Below, in pieces: positions 40,628 through 52,600 of a stretch of 64,000 nucleotides of DNA (the first letter of the stretch is position 1; each line of letters starts with the position of its first letter). This stretch comes from Sphingomonas sp. Leaf407. Lineage in GTDB: Bacteria; Pseudomonadota; Alphaproteobacteria; Sphingomonadales; Sphingomonadaceae. Location: contig NZ_LMQO01000002.1 in the NCBI RefSeq assembly GCF_001425385.1, positions 62,001 through 126,000 of the forward strand, in the 5' to 3' direction. The position numbers and the translations under genes are program-made. The notes beneath the pieces are model-generated. The model worked only from the letters and a program-made list of their open reading frames with translations. It was not told the DNA's origin and made no database searches.

Positions 40628-43600
40628 ATGATTTCGGAACGCACCGTGTCGCGGGCGGCAGTCGCCGTTGTTCTCGAACGCTTCATGGACCAGTTCGATT
40701 TCGCGAAACTGACGGCGGCCGAACGGTCGCTGGCCCGCCGCGAACTCGTCCTGCTCCGCCCGTCGCTGGCGGACGATGACGGACGGCTTGCGGCCGCGCT
40801 GGAACGGCTGGATCAGGCGTTGGGAACGCCCGGTCCCGTCCGGCAGGGTCACGTCCGTTCCGGCAACGCCACGCAGGCCAGGCGATTGCAGCGGCTGCTG
40901 CGCCAACTGGCGCCGCTGACGCTGGGCGGCGTGGCGGCGGCAACCGTCGGTGCGGCGCCCGCATTCGCCTATGCCGCCCCGGTATTGGGCGATTCGGTCG
41001 TCAACCCGGAGACGGGCACCACCGAAACGGTGATCGAGCTGATCGGCGACCATTCGGTCCGCACCGACAAGAACAACGTCATCCTGCTGGCACAGGCGGT
41101 CGGCGACGTCTTTACCGCGACGGTGCCCGATACCAGCACGACGCCGACGGGCACCAAGACGGTGACATACACCGTGACCGCCGTGTCGCTGACCGATGGC
41201 CGCGTCACCGGCGTCACGCTCAAGGATGCGGCGGACGTGGTGTCGACCACCGCCGTCGTCAAACCGGTTAACTACACGCCGCCCGCAGCGGGCGGTGGCC
41301 AGGGTTCCGCCACCAGTTTCACATTGCCCAGGGCGACGGGTGAACGCGGCCAGTTCTCCGACATCCGGCAGGGCGGCAATGGCGGCAACGGTCGCGATGG
41401 CGGCGGCGTCGAGGTGTGCTTCGGGGCGCTCGGCTGCGCGCGGATCGCCTATGATCCCAAGCCCGGCGGTGCCGGCGCGGCGGGCCCGACGTTCGTCGCG
41501 ACGGTCGATGCGACCAATGGCGATGTCACCACCATCGCCAACAAGCGTCCGGGCATCGCGATCGTCAGCACCGGCGGCAATGGCGGCGAGGGCGGCACCG
41601 CCTATGGCACCATCCCGGCGGCGCAGGGTGGTGCTGCGGGTGCGGGCGGCACGGTTCGCGGCAACAATTACGTCGACGTCGTCACCAATGGCGAGAACAG
41701 CCATGGCATGCTGGTGCAGAGCACGGCGGGCCGGGCGGGGTCGGGCGGCGGCTGCTATATCGGTTGCACCGGCGGCGGCGGTGGGACGGCGGCCAGTGGC
41801 GGCGTCGCGTCGGGGTACAATTACGGCGACATTTTCACCTATGGCAAGGGCGCGGCCGGCATGGTCGTGCAGAGCATGGGCGGCAGCGCCGGGACCGGCG
41901 GCGAAAGCTATGGCATCGTCGGGATCGGCGGCAAGGGCGGCGTCGGCGGTAACGGCGGCAACGCCTATGCCCGCAACGAAGGGCGGATCCGCACCGCCGG
42001 CGAAGCCGCGCACGGTGTGCTGGCGCAGTCGGTCGGCGGCGTCGGCGGCAATGCCGGCGCGGGTGGCGGGCTGGTCGCGTTCGGCGGCGATGGCGGCGGG
42101 GCGGGCAACGGCGGCACGGCCGAGGCGAGCGCGGGGGCCGGCAGCGTCATCGTGACGACGGGCGACTTCGCGTTCGGCGTGTCGAGCCAGTCGATCGGCG
42201 GCGGCGGCGGCCTCGGCGCGATCGCCGGGGGCATCGTGTCGTTCGGCGCGAGCGGCGGCACCGCCGGATCGGGCGGCACGGCCAAGGTCTCGCTGGACGA
42301 CGGGGCCTATGTCGAAACCAGTGGCGAAGGCGCGTACGGCGTCTTTGCCCAATCGGTCGGCGGGATGGGCGGCACCGCCTTCGGGACCGGCGGCGTGTTC
42401 ACCATGGGCGGGACCGGCGGCGTCGGCGGCAATGGCGGCATGGTCGACGTCGTGTCGGGCGCGACGATCGTCACCGGCAAGGATGGCGACGGCACCGACG
42501 CGCGCGGCATCTTCGCCCAGTCGGTCGGCGGTGGCGGCGGCAACGCGCTGGCATCGGGCGGGGTCGTAGCGCTTGGCGGCAGCGGCGGGATCGCCGGCAA
42601 CGGCCAGACGGTCCGGGTCGAGACGACGAAGGCGAGCAGCGTCACGACGCGCGGGCTGGGCGCGGACGGTATCTTCGCCCAGTCGGTCGGCGGCGGCGGC
42701 GGCGCGGGCGCGTCGTCGGGCGGCGTCGTGGCGATGGGCGGATCGGGCGGCGGCGGCGGCATCGGCGGTGCGGTGTCGGTCCGCAATGCCGGCGAAATCC
42801 AGACATGGGGACAATTGTCGCGCGGCATCCTCGCCCAGTCGGTCGGTGGTGGCGGCGGCACCGGCGGCGACGGGTCGGGGCTGGCCGCAATTGGCGGCAG
42901 CGGCAGCAAGGCGAGTCAGGGCGGCGACGTCACCGTCGGCAACAGCGGCGCGATCACGACCAACCGGAACCGTTCGCACGGCATTCTGGCGCAATCGATC
43001 GGCGGCGGCGGTGGCGAGGGTGGGACGACCGGCATCGACGGCGATACCGGCTTCGCGATGCTGCTGGCGATCGGCGGGTCGGGCGGCGGTGGCGGCAGTG
43101 GCGGCATCGTCACCGTCGACAGTTCGGGCAGCATCGTCACCCGGGGCGATGATTCGCACGGCCTGTTCGCCCAGTCGGTCGGTGGCGGCGGCGGAAACGG
43201 CGGGTCGAGCACGTCGCTCAGCCTGTTCGCCGGCGTCGCGATCGGCGGATCGGGCGCGGGTGCCGGCGATGGCGGCACCGCCACGCTGAATTTCGCGCAA
43301 CAGTCGATCGACGTCGGCGGCGTCGCCACGCTGCTCGACCCGACGATCACGACGGCGGGCGAGCGGTCGCGCGGCGTGTTCCTGCAATCGGTCGGCGGTG
43401 GCGGCGGTTCGGGCGGCTTCGCGGTACAGGCGACCGGCGGCATCATCGGCGCGGTCAGCGTCGCGCTGGGCGGATCGGGATCGGGCGGCGGCGATGGCGG
43501 CGAGGTGCGCGGCACCGGCGACGTCCGCATCTTCACCGCCGGCGCGAACAGCGAAGGCTTTTACGCGCAGTCGGTCGGCGGCGGCGGCGGGGCGGGCGGC

Positions 43601-46600
43601 TATTCGATCGCGACCGCGGTCACGCCTGCCGACGGCGCGGCGATCGCGGTCGGCATCGGCGGATCGGGGGCCGGCGGCGGCGATGGCGGCTTCGTCAAAC
43701 TGACCACCGGCGGATCGATCGTCACGCAGGGCATGTTCTCGACCGGGCTGCTGGCGCAGTCGGTCGGCGGCGGCGGCGGCAACGGCGGCTACAACATCTC
43801 CAGCGCGGTTGCGGCAGGATCGATCGCGGCGCTGGGCGTCGCGTTCGGCATGGGTGGCACCGGTGCTGGCGGCGGCGCGGGCGGCGATGTCGACGTCGTG
43901 TACGACGGCTCGATCGCCACCGGCAACGTCGACGGGTCGGGCAGCGATTCGGCGGGTGCCGTCATCCAGTCGGTCGGCGGTGGCGGCGGCAACGGCGGGG
44001 CCAATACCTCGGGCGCGATCGCCGGCGGCGGGCGTGTCGCGATCGGCGTGGCGATCGGTCTGGGCGGCGCCGGGGCTGGTGGCGGCAGCGGCGGCGAGGT
44101 CAAGGGCACGGTCGGCGGCGGCGTGGTGACGCGCGGTGAGCGATCGACCGGCGTGCTGGTCCAGTCGGCCGGCGGCGGCGGCGGCAACGGCGGCTATAAC
44201 ATCAGCGGCAACCTGACGGCGGCGGGCACGCTGGCGGGCGGCGCGTCGATCGGCTTCGGCGGTGCGGGCGGGCTGGGCGGCGATGGCGGCATCGTCACCG
44301 GTCGCAGCAGCGGGACGATCGCGACCTACAATGCCGATTCGTCGGGGCTGGTGGTGCAGAGCGTCGGTGGCGGCGGCGGTAACGGCGCGCTGAACGTCGC
44401 GGCCGGAATCACGGCGAGCGCGGCGATCGGCGGCGGTTTCTCGCTCGGCTTCGGCGGATCGGGCGGCAAGGGCGGCAAGGGCGGTAAGGTCGAGGGCTAT
44501 GCCGACCAGACCGTGACGACGCAGGGGGACAATTCTACCGGCGTGCTGGTCCAGTCGACCGGCGGCGGCGGCGGGGCCGGCGGCCTGAATGTCGCGGCGG
44601 CCGTGGCGCTGACGGGTACGGCGGGCATCGGCATCGGGATCGGCTTCGGCGGCGCGGGCGGTGGCGGCGGCGACGGCGGCGCCGTCACCGCCGTCGGCCA
44701 TTCGGTGACGACCGCGGGGCTGAAGTCCAGTGGGTTCGTCGCCCAGTCGGTCGGCGGGGCGGGCGGCACCGGCGGAATCAACATCGGCGCAGGGATCGCG
44801 ATCGGCGTGGGGCAAAGTGCTGCGGTCGGCGTCGGCCTTGGCGGGTCGGGCGGCGGCGGCGGTGCCGGGGGTGTCGTCGATGCGACGGTGATCGGCAGCG
44901 TATCGACCAAGCGTGATATGTCGCATGCCGTGATCGCCCAATCGGTCGGTGGTGGCGGTGGCGTCGGCGGGTTCAACATCGCGGGCGGGCTGGCAGCGGG
45001 CGGCATGGGCGCGGGCGCGTTCAACTTCGGCCTTGGCGGATCGGGCGGCGGCGGTGGCGGCGCGGCGGCGACCACGCTGCGCGTGACGGGCGAGGCGGTG
45101 ACCGGTGGCAAGAACAGCGATGGCATCGTCGCGCAGTCGCTGGGCGGCGGTGGCGGCAACGGCGCGTTTAACGTCACCGGCGGCATCGCGGCGGGCGGCA
45201 CGACGGCGGTGGCAATCGGCTTCGGCGTCGGCGGTGCGGGCGGCGGCGGCGGGGCCGGCGGCACCGTCCGGCTGGAGGTCAACGAAGACGCGACGGCGGG
45301 TGATCCTGCGCTGGTCGCCGCAACGACCGTCGGCGACGGGTCGCGCGGCATCGTCGCGCAATCGGTCGGCGGCGGCGGCGGCAATGGCGGCTTCAACGTG
45401 ACCGGCGGCGCGACGCTGTCGGGCGCGGGCGGCGCGACGATCGCGGTCGGGGTCGGCGGCATCGGCGGCGACGGTGCCGGATCGGGCGCGGTCGTCGCCA
45501 AGGTCAGCGGCCGGACGACGACGCAAGGGGCCAAGAGCGACGCGGTGATCGCGCAGTCGGTCGGCGGCGGCGGCGGCAACGGTGCGTTCAACATCTCGGG
45601 CACGCTGGCGCTGGCCGGCGGCGGTGACGCGGCGGTCAGTGTCGGCGTCGGCGGCGCGGGCGGCAAGGGCGGTTCGGGCGAGAGCGTCACGCTGGCCGTC
45701 AACGCGGCGGCGGCAAACCCCGCGACGACGTTGATCGCGGCGGCGACGGCCGGCGAAGGATCGCGCGGGATCGTCGCGCAATCGCTGGGCGGCGGTGGCG
45801 GCAACGGCGGCTTCAACGTCAGTGCGGCCGTCAGCCTGAGCGGCGGCGGCGCGGGTGCGGTGAGCGTCGGCATCGGCGGATCGGGTGGTGACGGCGGCGA
45901 TGCCGGAAAGGCGGGCGCGGAGACGCCGGGCATGGCGCTGCGCGATCAGGATTATTCGGTCGACGCCACCATCCGGGGGCGGACGCTGACCACCGGCGTC
46001 AACAGCGACGCGGTGGTCATCCAGTCGCTGGGCGGCGGCGGCGGCAATGGCGATTTCAACGTGTCGGGCGCGCTGGCGATCGGCGCGGGCGGCGTGGGCG
46101 GCACCGGCAGCGTCGGCATCGGCGGGTCGGGCGGCAAGGGCGGTCAGGCGGGCGCGGTGCGCCTGCGATTGAACGACGGAGCCGATGCGAGCGATGCGGC
46201 GCTGTTCGCCGCGACGACGCAGGCATCGGGATCGCGCGGCGTCGTGATCCAGTCGCTGGGCGGCGGTGGCGGCGGCGGTGCGTTCAACGTCAGCGGCGGG
46301 ATCGCGATCGGTTCGGGCGGGGCCGGAGCGGCCTCGTTCGGCATCGGCGGATCGGGCGGCGGCGGCGGGGACGGCGCACGGATCGACGCGACCGTGACCG
46401 GGCGAACGGCGACGGCCGGCGCGGGCAGCGACGCGCTGGTTGCGCAATCGATTGGCGGCGGTGGCGGTTCGGGCGGTTTCAACGTCGCGGCCGGCGTGGC
46501 GTTGTCGGCGGGGGGATCGGGATCGGTCGCGATCGGCATCGGCGGATCGGGCGGCGGCGGCGGCGATGCCGGCGCGGTCCGGCTGGGCGTCAACCAGGGC

Positions 46601-49600
46601 GTGGCCGTGCCCGCCGTTACGCTGGTTGCGGCATCGACCGAACGCGATGGGTCGCGCGGCATCGTTGCGCAGTCGCTGGGCGGCGGCGGCGGCAATGGCG
46701 GCTTCAACGTGTCCGGCGCACTGTCGGGCGCGTCGGCGCTGGGCGTGGCGGTGGCAGTTGGCATCGGTGGTGCCGGCGGTGATGGCGGCGACGGCAAGGC
46801 GGTCGACCTGTCGGTACAGGGAATGACGCAGACGCTGGGGGCCGACAGCCATGGCGTGGTGGCGCAGTCGGTCGGCGGCGGCGGTGGCAGCGGCGGGTTC
46901 AACGTCGCGGGCAGCATCGCGCTGGCGGGCGGCGGATCGGCGGCGATCGGCGTCGGCATCGGCGGATCGGGCGGCGGCGGCGGCAATGCCGGCGCGGTCG
47001 ACCTGCGGCTGAACACCGGGATCACGACCAACACCGACGTGGCGGCGGCCGTCACTGGCGGCGACCGTTCGGGCGGTGTGCTGGCCCAATCGATCGGCGG
47101 CGGCGGTGGCACCGGCGGCTTCAACGTTACCGGCGGGCTGAGCCTTGCCGGACAGGGCGCGGCGGCGATCGGCATCGGCATCGGCGGATCGGGCGGCGGC
47201 GGCGGCAGCGGCGGCGCGGTGGCGGCGGCGATCAGCGGCCGGACGGCGACGAGCGGCAAGGCGAGCGACGCGGTGCTGGCGCAATCGGTCGGCGGCGGCG
47301 GCGGGTCGGGCGCGATGAACATCACCGGCGGCATCGCCATCGCCAAACAGGGGGCCGGCAATTTCGGCTTCGGCATGGGCGGCAGCGGTGGCAGGGGCGG
47401 CGATGGCAGCACCGTCGACCTGCTGGTCAACTACGGGATCGTCGATCCGTCTGACGGCCTAATCGCGGCATCGACGCAGGGCAGCGAGTCGCGCGGTATC
47501 GTCGCGCAGTCGCTGGGCGGCGGCGGCGGCACCGGCGGGTTCAACGTCACCGGACAGCTCAATGCCGCGGGCCAGGGCGCGGGCGGCCTCGCGATCGGGG
47601 TCGGCGGTTCGGGCGGCGGCGGCGGCAAGGGCGACCGGGCGACGCTGGTCGTGCAGGGCGCGACGCTGACGCAGGGCTTCAAGAGCGACGCGGTGCTGGC
47701 GCAATCGATCGGCGGTGGCGGCGGTGACGGTGCGTTCAACGTGGCGGGCGGCATCTCGCTGGCCGGCAAGGGGGCCGGCACGGTGGCGATCGGCGTCGGC
47801 GGGTCGGGCGGTGACGGCGGTGCGGCGGGGGCGGCATCGGCGATCATCAACGCCACGGTCCGCGACAGCCGGCGCGATCTGGTCGCGGCGCTGACCTCGG
47901 GCGATCAGGCGCGCGGCGTCGTGGTGCAGTCGATGGGCGGCGGCGGCGGCAATGGCGCGTTCAACATCAGCGGCATCGTGCAGATCGCCGGCACCGGCGC
48001 GGGTGGCGTCGCGTTCGGCGTGGGCGGATCGGGCGGCAAGGCGAGCGACGGCGGCCTCGCGACCGCATCGATCACCGGACAGACGATCACGCGCGGCGCG
48101 GGCAGCGATGCGATCGTCGTGCAGTCGGTCGGCGGCGGCGGCGGCAATGGCGGCTTCAACGTGTCGGGCGCGCTGTCCTTCGCCGGCAAGGGTGCTGGCG
48201 CAGGCGTGATGGGCGTCGGCGGATCGGGCGGCGGCGGCGGCAAGGGTGGCGATGCCGCGGTGCGCGTCAATTCGGGGGTGATCGTCCCCGGGCTGGACCT
48301 GTTCGCGGCCAACACGACCGGCGCGGGATCGCGCGGCATCGTCGTCCAGTCGCTGGGCGGCGGCGGCGGTGACGGCGCGTTCAATATCAGCGGCCAGATC
48401 AGCGGCGCGGCGACCGGCGCGGGCGGCCTTGCGATCGGTATCGGCGGATCGGGTGGCGGCGGCGGCGATGCCGGCAGCGTCATCGGCGACATCACCGGCC
48501 GGACGACCACGGCGGGGGCTGGCAGCATCGGCATCCTCGCCCAGTCGGTCGGCGGCGGCGGCGGCAACGGCAGCTTCAATGTGGCGGGCAGCATCGCGCT
48601 CGCCAAGAGCGGCGCGGGCAACGTCACGATCGGCGTCGGCGGATCGGGCGGCAGCGGCGGCGATGCCGGCAGCGTGACGCTGGACGTGAACCAGCACAGC
48701 AGCGACCCGACCAACGCGCTGGTCGCGGCGGCGACGGCGGGCGACGGATCGACCGCGATCGTCGCGCAGTCGCTGGGCGGCGGGGGCGGCAACGGCAGCT
48801 TCAACGTGTCGGCCGGCGTCGCGATCGCCAAGGACGACGCCGGCAATCTCGGCTTCGGCATGGGTGGATCGGGCGGTATCGCCGGTGTGGGCGGTGCGGT
48901 GAAGGCGCGCATCCACGGCGACATCGCGACCGGCGGCGTCGATGCCGGCGGCGCGCTGATCCAGTCGGTCGGCGGCGGTGGCGGCAATGGCGGCTTCAAC
49001 GTGTCGGGCGGACTGGCGGCCACCAAGAGCGGTGGCGCGGGCAATATCATGATCGGCGTCGGCGGGTTCGGCGGCGCGGGCGGCAACGCCGGCACGGTCG
49101 ACGCTACGCTGGTCAGCGGCATCGTGACGACCGGGAACAATGCCTATGGCGCGGCGATCCAGAGCATCGGCGGCGCGGGCGGGATCGGCGGCTTCAACGT
49201 CACCGGCGGCGTCAGCCTGACGATGGGCACATCGGCGGCGGGCACGTTCGGCCTTGGCTTCGGCGGGTTCGGCGGCGGCGGTGGCGATGCCGGCAACGTG
49301 GTCGCGCGGATGCTGGGCAGCATCACGACCAGCGGCGCGCAAGCGCACGGCCTGCTCGTCCAGTCGCAGGGCGGCGGCGGCGGTGCCGGCGGGATGAACA
49401 TCACCGGCGGCGTCGCCATCGGCAAGGGCGGCACGGGCAATATCGGCATCGGCGTGGGCGGCTTCGGCGGCACCGGCGGCGATGCCGGAACGGTCGATGC
49501 GACGACGCGCGGGTCGGTGTCGACCAGCGGGGCCGGCGCGTATGGCGCGCTGTTCCTCAGCCTTGGCGGGGCCGGCGGGGTCGGGGCGATGAACGTCACC

Positions 49601-52600
49601 GGCGGCGTCAGCGTTTCGGTGGGCGATTCCAGCTCCACCTCGGTCGGGATCGGCGTCGGTGGCTTCGGCGGCGGCGGCGGCGATGCGAAGCGGGTGACGG
49701 CGAGCGTCGACGGCCTGTACCGGACCGACGGCGTCGGCGCGGCCGGCGTGGTCGCCACCAGCCTGGGCGGCGGCGGCGGCGATGGCGGCATCAACGTGTC
49801 CGGCACGCTGGCGATCTCGTCGAAGGGCGCGGGCACCAGCGTCGCGATGGGCGTGGGCGGCTTCGGTGGCGACGGCGGCACGTCGGGCGACGTGACGCTG
49901 ACCCGCACCGGACAGACGGTGACGCAAAAGGCATCGTCCGACGGGGTGGTCGCGCAGTCGATCGGCGGCGGTGGCGGCCGGGGCGGCATGAACGTGTCGG
50001 GCGGTATTTCGGGCACGCTCGACGGCGAAGGCACCAGCGTCGTGATCGGCGTGGGTGGCTTTGGTGGTGCTGGCGGTAATGCCGGCAAGGTCGACGCCAC
50101 CATTCGCGACAGCGTGTGGGCGGCGGGCAGCGACGCGGCGACGCCCTTCTATCCCGAGGACCTGACGCTGGCCGATGACCAGGTGGTCGATTTCGGTGCC
50201 AGGACCAGTTTGCGCAACGGATCGAGCGGGATCGTCGTCAAGTCGGTCGGCGGTGGTGGCGGTTCGGGCGGCATCAACATCAGCGGCGGCATCGCGCTGG
50301 CGCCGAGCAAGGGGGACGGCAACGCCAGCGCGCTGGTGCTGGGCATCGGCGGGTTCGGCGGGGCGGGCGGCGATGCCGGCGACGTGACCGCGACCATCGG
50401 CGCAATATCGGGGCCGCGCATCCAGGTGCAGGGCACGGGCGACCAGAAATCGGCGATCTATGTCGCGTCGATCGGCGGCGGCGGCGGTGACGGCGCGTTG
50501 AACGTCTCGGGCGGGATCACGACCGAGGGGCAAGTGGTCGCCGGGATCGGCGGCAGCGGCAGCGGTGGCGGTTTCGGCCGTGCGGTCGTCGCGCGGGTCG
50601 ATGCCGATCTGTTCGCCACCGGCTATCAGTCGAGCGGGCTGGCGGTGCAGTCGCTGGGCGGCGGCGGCGGCAATGGCGGCATCAACATCTCGGGCGGTCT
50701 CAAAACGCTTCGGCGCGAACCGGTCATCGTGTTCGGCATGGGCGGCGATGGCGGCGTCGGCAATTCGTCGGGCGACGTGACGGCGTATCAGCACGGGCAG
50801 GTCGTCGTGAACGGCTTCAATTCCACCGGCGTGCTGGCGCAGAGCATCGCCGGCGGCGGCGGCAACGGCGGCATGAGCTTCGTCTCGGCGATCAGCCTCC
50901 AGGGCGGGAACAGCCAGTCCGATTCCTTCACCGCCGCGATCGGCGTCGGCGGCAGCGGCGGGCGCGGCAGCAAGGCGGGCGACGTCCGGGTGGAAAGCAC
51001 CGGCGACATCCTGATGAACACGGTCGTCACGGTCGACGACAAGAATAATGCCGTGCTGTCGGCCGGGGCCGAGCAGGGCATGTCGACCGGCATCAAGGCG
51101 CAGTCGATCGGCGGCGGTGGCGGCAACGGCGGCTTCAACTTCGTCGGCACGGTCGCGTTCAAGAACAGCCCGCTGGTCGTCGCGGTGGGCGGCAGCGGCG
51201 ATGTTGGCGGCGACGCGGGCGACGTCACCGTCATTCGCGGGCTGCGCGAGGACGGATCGATCAGCCGGTCGCTCATCAACACCTTTGGCATCGCCTCGAC
51301 CGGGCTCGTCGCCCAGTCGATCGGCGGCGGTGGCGGCAGCGCCGCGACCAACCTGTCGCTCGGCTTCGCGCAGACGCCCGCCGAGCGGACGTCGTTCGGC
51401 GGTCTGTTCCAGGTCGGCGGGGACGGCGCCACGTCGGGCGATGCCGGGCGGGTGAACGTCGTCCATGTCGGTTCGATCCAGACCAACGGCGCGGCCAGCG
51501 AAGGCATCCTCGCCCAGTCGATCGGCAAGGGCGGCGGCAACGCCGCGGTCAATCTGGGCATCCTCGTCGTGAAGGCGGCGAAGGGTGCCCCCGATTCGGG
51601 CAAGTCGTCGACGATCAACGGCCTTGCCGTTGCCGTCGGCGGGGCGGCGGGCGACGCCGGAACGTCGAACACCGTGACCGTCCGCCATGACGGCACGATC
51701 CAGACGAAGGGCAACAGTTCGAGCGCAATCGTCGCGCAGTCGATGGCGGGCGGCGGCGGGAACGTCGCGCTCAATACCGGTGCGGTCGTGGGTGCCGACA
51801 ACCTGCTGTCGATCGGCATCGGCCGTCAGGGCGGCCGGGGCGGTCGCGCGGGCAATGTCGCGGTCACGGCCAGCGGGCTGCTGGTCGTCGACGGGAACGA
51901 CAGCAACGGCATCGTCGCCCAGTCGATTGGTGGCGCGGGCGGCCTGAGCGGTACGTCGGTGGTCGGCGGCGAGGCGAAGGATGGATCGGGCGATACCGCG
52001 ATCAAGCAGGGCTTCGCGCTGTCGGTCGGGCTGGAGGGCGGCGCGGGCGGCCTGGCCGGCACGGTCGATGTCGACAATCGTGCGGACATCGTCACCAGCG
52101 GCCGGAACGCGCGCGGTATCCTCGCGCAATCGATCGGTGGCGACGGCGGCGTCGGTGGCAGCGCGTCGGTGCTGGGCCGGGGACAGGCGCAGAGCGTCTC
52201 GCTGGCGCTGGGCGGCGGCGGTGGCGGCGGTTCGCGCGGTCAGAAGGTGTCGGTCCGCAATCTCGGCACGATCGTGACGACGGGGGTGAGCGGCGATGCG
52301 ATCTTCGCCCAGTCGATCGGCGGCGGCGGCGGTATCGCCGGGGCCGCCGCGACGTTGCGGCAGGGCGAGGCGCCTGCCGGCAAGACCTTTGCGACGGTGG
52401 GTGTGACCGTCGGCGGCAGCGGCGGGTCCGGCGCGGTCGCGGGCGATGTGCAGGTGGACAATTTCGGACAATTGTCGACCACGGCCGACGACAGCCTGGG
52501 CATTCGCGCCCAGTCGATCGGCGGCGGTGGCGGGTCGGGCGGTGCCGCGTACATGGTACAGAAGGCGTCGGGCACCGAACTGAAGTCGTTCAGCCTGATG

